DNA of 64,000 nt from Chionoecetes opilio. Lineage: Eukaryota > Arthropoda > Malacostraca > Decapoda > Majidae. Position numbers and translations under genes: made by a program. Below the pieces are notes generated by a model. That model was not told the origin of the DNA. It saw only the letters and a program-made list of their open reading frames with translations, and did not search any database. The stretch lies in assembly GCA_016584305.1 (NCBI GenBank), contig JACEEZ010022536.1:12681-76680 (forward strand). The letters are read 5' to 3'. Within the stretch, counting starts at the first letter, position 1. The number at the start of each line of letters is the position of its first letter. Positions 47,191 through 57,086 of this stretch are shown piece by piece.

Positions 47191-47835
47191 ATGAGTGGCC
47201 GGGAGCAGCAGGATCAGTCTGCCTCAGGGGTGGGGAGGCACAGTGGTGTTAAGAATTATGAATGTTTAGAGTGTGGAAAAAGATTTACTACAAAGAGTAA
47301 CCTCACCACACCACACCCTGACACACAGTGGTGTTAAGAATTATAAATGTCTGGAGTGTGGGAAAAGATTTACTGAAAAGGGTAGCCTTACCAGACACAC
47401 TCTGACACACAGTGGTGTTAAGAATTATAAATGTCTGGAGTGTGGGAAAAGATTTACTGAAAAGGGTAGCCTTACCAGACACACTCTGACACACAGTGGT
47501 GTTAAGAATTATAAATGTCTGGAGTGTGGGAAAAGATTTACTGAAAGGGTAGCCTTACCAGACACACTCTGACACACAGTGGTGTTAAGAATTATAAATG
47601 TCTGGAGTGTGGGAAAAGATTTACTGAAAAGGGTAGCCTTACCAGACACACTCTGACACACAGTGGTGTTAAGAATCATGAATGCTTAGAGTGTGGGAAA
47701 AGGTTTTATACCATTTCTAAACTCAATGAACACGCCTTTAGACACACTGGCTTGCGGGAGTTCAAGTGTGATATTTGTAGCAAGTGTTTCAAGACAATGA
47801 GTGATATTGCCAGGCACATGAAGATCCACTTTTGA
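47191..47835 (+). CDS. C2H2 zinc-finger protein, seven fingers, two compensating frameshifts
   Basis: It starts at ATG 47191 (MSGREQQDQSASGVGRHSG) and stops at TGA 47833-47835. The span is 645 bp, a multiple of three. Seven fingers follow with linker HSGVKNY: finger 1 YECLECGKRFTTKSNLTT, then four nearly identical YKCLECGKRFTEKGSLTRH fingers, finger 6 HECLECGKRFYTISKLNEH, and finger 7 FKCDICSKCFKTMSDIARH. The frame is lost by an extra C near 47316 and regained by a missing A near 47548; in between it runs in the +1 frame. Two slips that cancel suggest sequence error in a real gene. Such proteins are usually nuclear DNA-binding factors; the target is unknown. Upstream exons are likely, and a TTATTACAG acceptor-like site lies at about 46955. 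Confidence 0.75.
47330..47670 (+). repeat. 84-bp coding tandem repeat (four to five identical zinc fingers)
   Basis: Units from CACACAGTGGTGTTAAGAAT to ACCAGACACACTCTGA are essentially identical except for the one-base loss near 47548. This implies recent expansion or homogenisation within the finger array. Confidence 0.85.
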
Positions 47836-48110
47836 GGTGGTGTGTTGTGTGGACAAGTGTGGTTGTACCCGTGCCTGTGGAAGTGTGTCCTGTGTGGCAA
47901 TGGGCCGAACAGGATGCTTTATTTTATTGCCCTTCATATTTCTACAGCGTAAGGTAAGCAGAGAGAGAAAGGGAGGGAGTGGAAGAGAGAGTGAGAGGAA
48001 TGAGTAGCTGATTTACGGGGAGGCCACGGCCACTCCAGATCTGAGTCGGAGGTCTATTGAAAATTCAACTATTTCTTTATAATGGCTATGCAAAGCCCCC
48101 CCACACTGTC
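47836..48110 (+). other. 3' flank of the zinc-finger exon
   Basis: A possible 3' UTR. No clear AATAAA is seen. A purine-rich stretch lies at 47955-48005. Confidence 0.4.
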
Positions 48111-48111
48111 C

Positions 48112-48437
48112 AGCCTTGGCCACCCATGTCACCCTGTCCTGGCAGCCTTGGCCACCCATGTCACCCTGTCCTGGCAGCCTTGGCCACCCATGTCACCCTG
48201 TCCTGGCAGCCTTGGCCACCCCTGTCACCCTGTCCTGGCAGCCTTGGCCACCCATGTCACCCTGTCCTGGCAGCCTTGGCCACCCCTGTCACCCTGTCCT
48301 GGCAGCCTTGGCCACCCCTGTCACCCTGTCCTGGCAGCCTTGGCCACCCCTGTCACCCTGTCCTGGCAGCCTTGGCCACCCATGTCACCCTGTCCTGGCA
48401 GCCTTGGCCACCCCTGTCACCCTGTCCTGGCAGCCTG
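48112..48437 (+). repeat. 32-bp minisatellite, about 10 copies
   Basis: The unit is CCTTGGCCACCCATGTCACC then CTGTCCTGGCAG, with a CCATG/CCCTG polymorphism between copies. Since 32 is not a multiple of three, the three forward open frames (up to 156 codons) are phase-cycled repeat reading, not a protein. Confidence 0.95.
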
Positions 48438-48832
48438 CTGTGAGAGGGAGAGGGAGGGAGGGAGGGAGAGCGAGCTTACATGTGATTTGAGGTTGTTTAG
48501 TCCTCCCTGCAAAGTAATGGCTGTTGCCTCGTTATCTTTCTACCTTATATAACGTCAGATCGGCTATAGCCGGTGGCTTATCTACGGCCATGAGAATCCG
48601 AAGACACCCCCCAGGTGCCCCCCCACTGGCCATGGCTGCCGTAATCTGCTTGTACCTGTGACTGACGATATGCCATAATATACCCTTCTATGTGACATCA
48701 GAATGCCCCTGAGCTCCCCCTGCCTAGTTCCCCCCCATACACAGCTGTGCCCCCCCCCCCCATTGTTAGACACGTAGCCACACCACTGTGCTGGTATCCG
48801 TGTGGAAAGAAGTAGCTGCCCTAACCATCACG

Positions 48833-48869
<37 letters not shown>

Positions 48870-49059
48870 ACACACCGTGTACCTGAACGGCTCGGTGGGT
48901 TATAGCGTCAGGCACCATTCTGTGGTCCGGCATTCCCTATCAAGGGAAGATGGAGATCGGTAATACACCACCAATAATGTAATGTGCTCCAAGTTTGCAC
49001 CAGGAGGATGAAACTGCCGATCGCGAGTCTGTCTCGCGTGGACAAGACCATGGGTGAAT

Positions 49060-49060
<1 letters not shown>
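48438..49060 (+). other. Unassigned DNA with a short (CA)n
   Basis: (CA)n lies at about 48833-48875. No gene is recognised. Short C runs occur at about 48750-48760. Confidence 0.5.

Positions 49061-49134
<74 letters not shown>
49061..49134 (+). repeat. (CA)n microsatellite
   Basis: About 37 pure CA units. The poly Val-Cys frames on the other strand are artefacts. Confidence 0.97.
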
Positions 49135-49137
<3 letters not shown>

Positions 49138-49156
49138 TAGAAAAATATAAAATATA

Positions 49157-49977
49157 ATGGAAGACATAAAAGTAGACGTAATAGAAGTAAAAAGGCTAAT
49201 GGAAAGTCAAGATGTGAGAAAAGCCCCGGGTCCAGATGGAGTGTCCAACTGGATAATGAAAGAGTGCAGTAACCAACTAGCAGGAAAGTTACATAGTGTA
49301 ATTGAGAGTTCACTCAAGGAGAGCAGAGTCCAGCTTGATTGGAAAAGAGCAAATATTGTGCCAATTCACCAAGGAGGTGACAAAGAAGAACCACTAAATT
49401 ACAGGCCAGTATCATTAACAAGTGTAGTGGCAAAAATGTGTGAAAAAATTGTGAAGGCCAGATGGTTGAAATATTTGGAAGAGACAAACACACTCGCAGG
49501 TGGCCAGCTTGGATTTAGAGGAGGAATGTCATGTACAACAAATTTATTAAGCTTTTACTCGAGAGTGATCGATGTGACACAGGAAAGAGAGGGGTGGGTC
49601 GATTGCATATACCTGGACCTAAAGAAGGCATTTGACAAGGTACCTCACAAGAGACTGCTCTGGCAGCTAGAACATGTAGGAGGATTGAAGGGTGGTTTGC
49701 TGAAGTGGATGGAAGACTTTTGAGCAACAGAGAGATGAGAACAGTAATAAAGATCAAAAGTCAGAATGGTGCAGTGTGATAAGTGGAGTTCCTCAAGGAT
49801 CGTATTGCCCAGTGATGTCTTGGTCATGTAAATGATTGCAGAAGATGAACACTATATGAGTTTATTCGGATGATGCTTAATTACTAGAAGTAGAAGTAAA
49901 GAGGACTGTAGGATTACAAAAGGATCTAGATAAGATTTTAGATGGAGCACATGGGAATGGAGTTTAATGCCGAAATG
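49157..49977 (+). pseudogene. Non-LTR retrotransposon reverse transcriptase, interrupted by the gap
   Basis: An open frame from 49157 to a stop at 49723 covers RT blocks 1-4: RKAPGPDGVSNWIMKE, LKESRVQLDWKRANIVPIHQ, NYRPVSLTSVVAKMCEKIV, GFRGGMSCTTNLL and CIYLDLKKAFDKVPH (LDLKKAFD holds the first catalytic Asp). After a frameshift near 49720 it continues as NREMRTVIK, then SGVPQGS at about 49780. A frame with YMSLF near 49855 corresponds to the usual Y.DD region but is damaged. It runs into the N gap at 49978. The copy is 5'-truncated just after a (CA)n. Confidence 0.9.
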
Positions 49978-50482
49978 NNNNNNNNNNNNNNNNNNNNNNN
50001 NNNNNNNNNNNNNNNNNNNNNNNNNNNNNNNNNNNNNNNNNNNNNNNNNNNNNNNNNNNNNNNNNNNNNNNNNNNNNNNNNNNNNNNNNNNNNNNNNNNN
50101 NNNNNNNNNNNNNNNNNNNNNNNNNNNNNNNNNNNNNNNNNNNNNNNNNNNNNNNNNNNNNNNNNNNNNNNNNNNNNNNNNNNNNNNNNNNNNNNNNNNN
50201 NNNNNNNNNNNNNNNNNNNNNNNNNNNNNNNNNNNNNNNNNNNNNNNNNNNNNNNNNNNNNNNNNNNNNNNNNNNNNNNNNNNNNNNNNNNNNNNNNNNN
50301 NNNNNNNNNNNNNNNNNNNNNNNNNNNNNNNNNNNNNNNNNNNNNNNNNNNNNNNNNNNNNNNNNNNNNNNNNNNNNNNNNNNNNNNNNNNNNNNNNNNN
50401 NNNNNNNNNNNNNNNNNNNNNNNNNNNNNNNNNNNNNNNNNNNNNNNNNNNNNNNNNNNNNNNNNNNNNNNNNNNNNNNNNN
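49978..50482. other. Assembly gap (505 N)
   Basis: Unknown sequence. The flanks carry parts of two LINE copies of the same family. Confidence 1.
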
Positions 50483-50788
50483 AAAAAAAAAAAAAAATTT
50501 TAAAAATTTAAAAAAAAAAAAAATAAAAAAAAAATTAATTAATTTTAATCGGGCCCTTTGACATATCCCCGGCCTGGGTTTTGTCCGGCAAATCCAATAT
50601 CCGGGAAATCGAGGTTTGGGTACGAGTTTTTCGCTTAAAACGGTATGCCGGGTGGAAACCAAAACTGCTGGTACTTGGGGACCTCCCTTGTAGTAGATTT
50701 GGAGACGGACATACGAGCATCCCTTTTTTCCTGTAGTTACAACTGGTAATAAAACTAGTAAATACACCACACACACACCAAAATAAAG
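50483..50788 (+). other. A-rich DNA, TIR fragments and a LINE tail
   Basis: 50560-50620 matches the end of the CACAAACCTCGATTTCCCGG element. 50620-50695 matches the 3' end of the CAGGGAGGTCCCG element (GGGGACCTCCC). 50695-50775 resembles the LINE 3' tail at 51525-51600 (GGAGACGGACATACGAGC). Confidence 0.55.
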
Positions 50789-50789
50789 A

Positions 50790-51575
50790 GGACTTGGAAA
50801 ATTTAAAAAGGATCTAGAAAAATTTTTCAGATGGGTCGACTATGGGAAATGGAGTTTAATGCTAAAAAGTTAAAGTGGGGGGGAAAGGCAGTAGCAAAAA
50901 GAGAAAAGGGGAAAAGATTCGAGGGAAAATAAAGGATAAAAAAATCAAAAAAAAGTAAAAAAAGATCTGGGATATGGTTTTAAGGGAAAATTTTGTCCCC
51001 AGAGAAGCATTAACAAGATACAGGGAATACATATCAGTTGCTGAGGAAAATAGAATGGCATTCAATTTTGGGGTAAAGAGATGTTTAAAAAATTGATACT
51101 CTCTGATTCGACCGGTTGGAATATCGGCAGTGATTGGGTCACCACATAAAAGAAGGATTATGAAGTTTGAGAGAATAAAAAGAGCAGCCACAAAATGGCT
51201 CCAAACCCTGAGGTTTTTCCATATGGGAAAACTTTAAAGACTGAAACTCCCAACTCTTGAGAAAAAAAGAAAAGGGGGGAAGTTTTTATAGCAGTGTATA
51301 GAGCATCAATTTTTCTGAAAAAAATTGATAGAGAAGATCTGTTTGTGGGGGGACATAGAAGTACAAGGGGGTCATGAGAAGAATTGAAAGGACACATGAA
51401 AGGGGGATAAAAAAAAATACAGTTTCCCGTATAAACCTAGAAGCCGGGAACAACCTTGATGCAAAAGTGATTAATGAAAAGAAGTATTCAGGACTTCAAA
51501 AGGGAAAACGGATAATAGTAATTTTAGAGACGGGGCGTACGAGCATAGCTCTTTTTCCCGTATTTACAAATAGCT
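50790..51575 (+). pseudogene. Second LINE copy: RT thumb and C-terminus, frameshifted
   Basis: Frames in order: WEMEFNAKK near 50860, KDLGYGF near 50965, a PREALTRYREYISVAEENR segment near 51000, IRPVGISAVIGSPHKRR near 51110, KFERIKRAATKWLQTLR near 51165, LKLPTLEKKRK near 51245, then MRRIERTHERGIKKN and LEAGNNLDAKVIN to 51575. This is the standard downstream half of the RT in 49157-49977. The repeated motif WEMEFNA before and after the gap shows two copies or a duplication. Homopolymers are suspiciously long. Confidence 0.8.
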
Positions 51576-51935
51576 AAAAAACAAAATAGTAAAAACACAC
51601 AACATCCATCACCCCATGTTAACGCTCCACACTTCAAAAACTACCTTTTTTTTAAAATTCTGTTCTGCTTCACTCCTTCTTTTTACACCTTTATTCTTTT
51701 TATTTAATTTTAAATATATCAGTGGTAAAGCCTACTAACCAATACCTCCTTTTCTCCTTTACAGAGAAGCCGTTTTTACCCTGGGGGCCTGAAGGGTCGT
51801 TGGTTGTCAAGGTGACAGGAACCACGATCATCCTTGGGCCAACCTGATATCTGTCTCGACCTTCGTCGCGTCGCCTATGTGTCCTTGCTGGGCCTCGGTC
51901 TGCCTTCATGATCCCTCGGTACCTCTCTCATCTCT
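51576..51935 (+). other. Unassigned DNA between LINE and (CT)n block
   Basis: No gene is recognised. A T-rich part lies at 51640-51720, then moderately GC-rich sequence. Confidence 0.5.
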
Positions 51936-51939
51936 CCTC

Positions 51940-52115
51940 GTCCTCTCTCTCTCTCTCTCGTCTCTCGAGTGTGACTGTATTGAAAATACGTGATTTGTGT
52001 TGAAGTCTCTCTCTCCTCTCTCTCTCTCTCCCTCCTCTCTCTCTGCATCTCTCGTCTCTCTCTCTGTGCTCTCTCTCTTCTCTCTCCTCTTCTCTCTCTC
52101 TCATCTCTCATCTCT

Positions 52116-52201
<86 letters not shown>

Positions 52202-52253
52202 GTCTCTCTCTCTCTCCTCTCTCTCTCTCTATCTCTCGCTATCTCTCTCTCCT

Positions 52254-52303
<50 letters not shown>

Positions 52304-52304
52304 A

Positions 52305-52338
<34 letters not shown>

Positions 52339-52556
52339 CTCTCTCATCCTCATCTCTCTCTCTCTCTCCTCTCTCCGTCTCTCTCTCGGTCTCTCTCCTC
52401 TCTCTTCCTCTCTCTCTCTCTCTTCTGCAGTGTTGACTATTAAATACTGATGATTTTGTTGAAAGTCTCTCTCTCTCTCATCTCTCTCTCTCATATCACG
52501 TCTCTCATCATTCTTCTCTCTCTCATCTCTCTCTCTTCTCTCTCCTCTCTCTCTCA

Positions 52557-52637
<81 letters not shown>

Positions 52638-52665
52638 TTTCTCTCTCTTCTCTCTCTTCTCTCTC

Positions 52666-52696
<31 letters not shown>

Positions 52697-52790
52697 CTCT
52701 CTTCTCTCCTCTCTCTCTCTCTCTCTCTCACTCTCTCTCTCTCCCCTCTCATCTCTCTCTCTCTCTCTCTCTCCCCCCCCCCCCCCCTCC
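51940..52790 (+). repeat. (CT)n block with two embedded short motifs
   Basis: About 850 bp of CTCTCT DNA, interrupted near 51970-52005 and 52430-52465 by related AT-rich motifs (TTGAAAATACGTGATTTGTG and TTAAATACTGATGATTTTGT, each followed by TTGAA.GTCTCTC). It ends in a C run at 52773-52787. Ser/Leu and Arg/Glu frames are not genes. Confidence 0.95.
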
Positions 52791-52934
52791 TTAATTGTCT
52801 GTATCAAGATATTTTGTAGTTTGGTAAATATTCTATGATATATTTAATAAGGTTTATAGTAATATTTTATTGGCTCTCACTTCTTAGTTATGTTCAATGT
52901 ATTAGTTAAAACATGCCCGTCTGTCTCACATGTG

Positions 52935-53035
52935 CTACCAGGGTAGAACAAGAAGTCACGGATTCAAGCTGGAAAAGCCTAGATTTAATAAGGAAATAGG
53001 GAAAAACTGGTTCACAAATAGGGCGGCAAATTTTA
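52935..53035 (+). pseudogene. LINE C-terminal fragment, first copy
   Basis: GTAGAACAAGAAGTCACGGA onward encodes RSHGFKLEKPRFN then WFTNRAA. It is duplicated and longer at 53245-53420. Confidence 0.65.
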
Positions 53036-53049
53036 TCACCATTAGATGA

Positions 53050-53210
53050 TTTTTAATGAGTATAAGCAACGTTTTTTTATAGATATGATTTGTTTAGTAT
53101 CCTTCGACTAACTAATTTGGTATATTACGTTACTTTTCGTAATTTTATGGCTAACAGCAGACGATTATATTTAGAAAAGGAAAGATCTGGGCGTGAAGTG
53201 GATCAAGGGA
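53050..53210 (-). mobile_element. Fragment of the 46038-46752 foldback MITE
   Basis: GAGTATAAGCAACG...ATAGATATGATTTGTTTAGT and GGAAAGATCTGGGCGTGAAG match the right arm of the MITE. It lies between two direct copies of a LINE tail. Confidence 0.65.
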
Positions 53211-53244
53211 CACAATAAAGGAGAGGTAGGAAAAGTTCTCACGG

Positions 53245-53420
53245 CTATAGTAACCAGGGTAGAACAAGAAGTCACGGATTCAAGCTGGAAAAGCATAGAT
53301 TTAAAAAGGAAATAGGGAGAAACTGGTTCACAAATAGGGTGGTAAATGATTGGAATGGACTCAGTAGACAGGTAGTTAGTGCGGAGTCATTAGGGAGCTT
53401 TAAAAGGAGTCTGGATATAT
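53245..53420 (+). pseudogene. LINE C-terminal fragment, second copy
   Basis: The frame reads RTRSHGFKLEKHRFKKEIGR, then NWFTNRVVNDWNGLSRQV, then SAESLGSFKRSLDIFMD. NRVVNDWN.L....V.A.S...FK..LD is the typical end of arthropod LINE ORF2. It is cut at 53423 by a MITE. Confidence 0.8.
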
Positions 53421-53422
53421 TC

Positions 53423-53580
53423 ATGGATGGTAGGGTATGCCGTATAACAAAAATTCTTTTTCTCAACTTTGGCATGGCAATTTCCTATGTAAAATGGAAT
53501 TCTAAGACGATTTTATCTGAATCCATTTTTGCATTTGAGCAATTCTTACTATGCAAAATGGCACTTTTATATTGCAGCCT
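53423..53580 (+). mobile_element. Left half of the GTTAGGGTACGCC MITE
   Basis: GTAGGGTATGCCGTATAAC then CAATTTCCTATGTAAAATGG and CAATTCTTACTATGCAAAAT. It matches 55102-55245 and lacks the right half. Confidence 0.75.
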
Positions 53581-53769
53581 TATGGACTAATGCTTCAATG
53601 AGTAGGCAGTGTCCGGTTGGTCCTGTGTATTGCATCATGCACCACTATGAGTTCCCAATGACTAGCGTGGTAAGCTCTTTCTGATCAGTTGGTTCATCAG
53701 CACTACATCACAGTGTCACACCCTCTACTTTTGGCCTAGAACGTGTCCATCAGGGTCCTTAGCCCTGAT

Positions 53770-54960
53770 CAGAGCAGGGCATGGTCTCCGGTGGTGGGCC
53801 CCAAGCCCGGATGAACCCGTCTCTGGCCTGCTGCCCCGCCACTCTGGCCGCAGCCTCTGTCACCTACTTCACGACTCTTTCGGTGCTCTGAGTGTGGATA
53901 GAGAACCCCCGGAAACCCTCGTACGGCTTGACCGGGATCTCCTGGATCTGATCCCCGGACAGTGAACGGGTGAATGCCGGCTCGTGCACCCTGGCCAGGC
54001 TGCCACTGATCAGTGGCTGCAAGCTGGTGGCTGACAAGTTCAGCTTGGGTGTGATGCGAGGTCTTACACTGGTGTCCCCATACGCCTTGCCAGCCCTCAG
54101 CTTCAAAATCTGGGTCCGGCGAACCTGCGGTCGTCCTCACTCTGACTCGCCATCACGAGAGGAGAACACATTCTGAGTGTGCGAACCATGCTCCTGTCTG
54201 CACGTAGAAGGTCACAGCTGTTTGGACCTTCTTGGGCTGCGACCTCATCACTCTGAGCTGCGTGAGGATGTCTTGGGGCCGTCCTCTAGTCTGTGGTGAA
54301 CCTTGATGGTCGAAAGTAGAGTTTTGAAGTCACCTGCAGGCAGTACTTGACTAGGATTTTCCAGGGGTTTCAGTTCTTTGCCAGTCAAGTCCATGCTTTC
54401 TGGTCCACATGTACACGAGCGACTGGGCTGTGGGGGAGCCATCTGGAGTGGGACATCTTGCCACACTTGATCTCCTGCAGCTCGGACGGGAGAACGCCCC
54501 GCTTCACAGCCTGGACCAGCTGGTAGGAGACCTGCCGGTCAGTGGACATGTTGACCAGGATATACTCGGTATCTCCGTGAGATCTTCACCGCCTGGCACT
54601 CCTCTGAACTCTGCGTTGTACTGCATCTCATTCACGCTGGACAGCGACTGCACACTGGACCCGTGAAGCCAGTGTCAGATGAGGTAGGCCCCGTTGATGC
54701 TGGTGATAAGGGGGCGCAGGGCAACTCGTTTGTGTGCAACACGCATATACTCCAGAAGAGCTTGCGTCCCAGCATTTTCTCCAAATGGGCGTGAGTACCA
54801 CCCTTCCACCCCGTGTTGGCCCTAGTTTGAGTCACCTTGCAGTACGATCAGCGATCGGTGGAGTCGTACGTCACCAGCAGATCATAGAGACCTGAGCCAC
54901 CTTGAAAGCAGGGGTTCTCAGGTGGCACCGGTCCTCTGGTACAAAGGGCCAAAAGGGATC
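53770..54960 (-). pseudogene. Degenerate copy of a second unnamed dispersed arthropod ORF family
   Basis: Minus-strand order: NTGWKGGTHAHLEKMLGRKL at about 54815-54755, LHTNELPCAPL near 54725, GFTGPVCS near 54655, CGKMSHSRWL near 54450, LTGKELKPLENPSQ near 54390, LRVMRSQPKKVQTAVTFYVQ near 54240, FAHSECVL, LKLRAGKAYGDTSV near 54110, and HTQSTERVVK then VTEAAARVAGQQARDGFIRA at 53895-53815. I recognise NTGWKGG...LHTNELP...SHSRWL...HTQS.ER.VK.VTEA...ARDGFIR as a recurring uncharacterised arthropod family; its function is unknown to me. Several frameshifts separate the blocks. GC content is higher than the surroundings. Confidence 0.65.
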
Positions 54961-55101
54961 TTCCAGATGGCTCCTCTGTCACTGACACATGCTCCTCCCT
55001 GATCAAACCTTTTGGGGGCAGTTTCCCATAGCTGTCGGCACCATCGCCCTGTCTTGTCCTTCTCCCATCGTAACCCCAATCCCAAATATTTTGGTACCCT
55101 G

Positions 55102-55414
55102 GTTAGGGTACGCCGTATAACAAACAAAAAATTTCTCAACTTTGCCATCCCAATTTCCTATGTAAAATGGAATTCCAAGACGATTTTATCTTATTCCATT
55201 TTTGCATTTGAACAATTCTTACTATGCAAAATCGCACTTTAAGCTATTTCTTGCATATAAATATAAAAGTCCATTTTTGCATAACAAGAAGTGCTCAAAC
55301 CAAAAAGTTGAAGAGACCACCTTTAATATTCAATTTTACATAAGAAAACACCCTGCTGCCAAATTCGAAATAATCTATATTTCACTTTTCATTGGACCTA
55401 TGGCGTACCCTAAC
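55102..55414. mobile_element. 313-bp MITE with 13-bp perfect TIRs
   Basis: GTTAGGGTACGCC at 55102 and GGCGTACCCTAAC at 55414. Non-coding and AT-rich, with internal repeats of TCCATTTTTGCAT and TACTATGCAAAA. A half copy is at 53423-53580. Confidence 0.8.
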
Positions 55415-55861
55415 ATACAAGCACTATATTAGATGTTACTCCCATGAGGGTGTGGAGTGTACTTGTACTTAGACAAGCAAGCACGTATATTAGATGTTAC
55501 TCCCGGGGATGGCTGGAGTGTACTGATCTCTCCCTGTGGGCGGTGAGCCACCGCTACCAATTACACGGGTCACCTCTTAGGTAGGCGGCCGGTGGATCAC
55601 TTTAATGGGTGCAAATTAAATGACGGCGGCCAATGATCGGTCTCTCCAAATTAAGGTGCAAATGCTTAATAACCACTGAGAATATTAATTTATCCTATCC
55701 CAGCACTGATCATTTACTTAAACTACCTTAATATTACCCATTACCATTATAATTATATATACATCCCTATACGCACTCCCCTATGACCAGCGGACAATAC
55801 CTCACTCACAAGGGGGGGGGGGATCAAACCACCACTCTACCAATTATGAGAGGGTGCTTGA
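55415..55861 (+). other. Non-coding DNA with a 65-bp direct duplication
   Basis: AAGCAC.TATATTAGATGTTA then CTCCC...GGAGTGTACT occurs at 55421-55470 and again at 55488-55535. A run of 11 G lies at 55812. No gene is recognised. Confidence 0.6.
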
Positions 55862-56695
55862 TGGATAATTTCCACAACCTCCATCGTCCGCGCAGCTCTA
55901 GATGAGGCAAGAGAGTCCCCTGTGGAGGTGAGGGCTGGTGACACAGCCGTCCTGGTTATGCTGATTCATCATGTTGCAGACCATCCGATCTTCCTCACGA
56001 CAGCCAAAGAAACATCTTACAAAGTCGGAAAGATCAGGCAGGCACTCCCAGGGAGATACCGGAGGCATCTCATCTGCTTGTACAGCTTCTCTGGCTGCGA
56101 TACAGTGTCCGCCATTTTTGGGTTTAGCAAACCAACTTTGCTAAGCAGGCTCTGCAAGACTGAAGAAGCAGAGAGGGCAATGGACGTGTTTATGGACATC
56201 CGAGCTGAGAAAGATGATATCATTAAAGCAGGCTGTGATCTTTTCAAGGTCATCTTCCGTGGGAAATCCTCCGAAGACTTGGAAGACTTGAGATTCGACA
56301 TCTTCAGCAAGCGAGCTGCTACTGGAAGCATACAACCTGAGAAACTCCCCCCGACAACAGGAGCTGCAGCACAGCACTCTCTCCGAGCTTACCTCCAGAC
56401 TAGGGACTGGCTGATGCTGCAAAGTCTATCGTTGAATACCCGGGACTATGGATGGCAACTCACTGAACAAGGATATGCACCAGTCCCTTCGAAAGACCCC
56501 ATTGCACCAGACTACCTCCTGAAATTTGCCAGCTGCAACTGTGCGGGGGACTGCAACTCACTCGGGTGCTGCTGTAAAAAGCAAGGAGTCAAGTGTATTT
56601 CTGCTTGCGGCATCTGTCATGGTAACTCTTGCCTGAACATAAACCAGCTGGATGACAAGAGGAGTGAGGAAGATACTGGGGAGTTTGATGAATAA
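55862..56695 (+). CDS. C-terminal part of an uncharacterised multi-copy protein with a cysteine-rich tail
   Basis: The frame is open from just after a TGA at 55859-55861 to the TAA at 56693-56695, 277 codons. No ATG start is supported (the 5' part is probably missing or in another exon). Seen: ALDEARESPVEVRAGDTAVL then VMLIHHV, resembling the ..D.D.LVLLIHH.. strand of PIN/FEN-like folds. Next comes HLICLYSFSGCDTVSAIFG, the family's GCDTVSA block. The middle is acidic and alpha-rich. The tail FASCNCAGDCNSLGCCCKK, GVKCISACGICHGNSC has 12 cysteines in CXC-type spacing. I know this layout as a dispersed arthropod family of unknown function; nuclease activity is only inference. The frame is clean, unlike nearby elements. 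An AATAAA lies at about 56752. Confidence 0.7.
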   Translation, partial: WIISTTSIVRAALDEARESPVEVRAGDTAVLVMLIHHVADHPIFLTTAKETSYKVGKIRQALPGRYRRHLICLYSFSGCDTVSAIFGFSKPTLLSRLCKTEEAERAMDVFMDIRAEKDDIIKAGCDLFKVIFRGKSSEDLEDLRFDIFSKRAATGSIQPEKLPPTTGAAAQHSLRAYLQTRDWLMLQSLSLNTRDYGWQLTEQGYAPVPSKDPIAPDYLLKFASCNCAGDCNSLGCCCKKQGVKCISACGICHGNSCLNINQLDDKRSEEDTGEFDE

Positions 56696-56751
56696 GGTTG
56701 TAAAAGGTGAAGAAGCAACATTTCCATTGAGCACAGCTCTCTTAAAAATGT

Positions 56752-56757
56752 CAATAA
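56752..56757 (+). promoter_or_regulatory. Poly(A) signal AATAAA
   Basis: AATAAA 57 bases after the stop of the 55862-56695 frame, in the same orientation; the position fits a short 3' UTR. Confidence 0.6.
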
Positions 56758-57085
56758 AATACATTTTACATGATCAAGGAGTGCTTTTTTCTCAAAATTG
56801 ATTGTCGACTCAATCCAGCACCCCAAAAAACCCTAGTTAGACATCCCACAAATCAATATTGGCAAAAGTTAATTTTCCAATTTTTTCGCGCAGGCCCTCT
56901 GAGCACCCGAACTTTGATTGGCCCCCCAGAATTTTCCACAAGGATTTGGGATTGCACTAATTGATAGGTGTTAGTAGACACCTAGATGAATACGTTAGTG
57001 AAGACATAGTTTGGTAAGCAATTTTTTCACAGATGGTCAATACAATTTGCTAAAATTCCCTAACTATTGATTGATATAACCACTG
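56758..57085 (+). other. Unassigned DNA
   Basis: AT-rich, with no recognised feature, up to the minisatellite. Confidence 0.5.
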
Positions 57086-57086
57086 C

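Noticed and set aside
49942..50776. Frames spanning the N stretch
   Set aside because: They are created by unknown bases in the gap.
51875..52807. Arg/Glu- and Ser/Leu-rich frames of up to 150 codons
   Set aside because: They are the two strands of a (CT)n tract.
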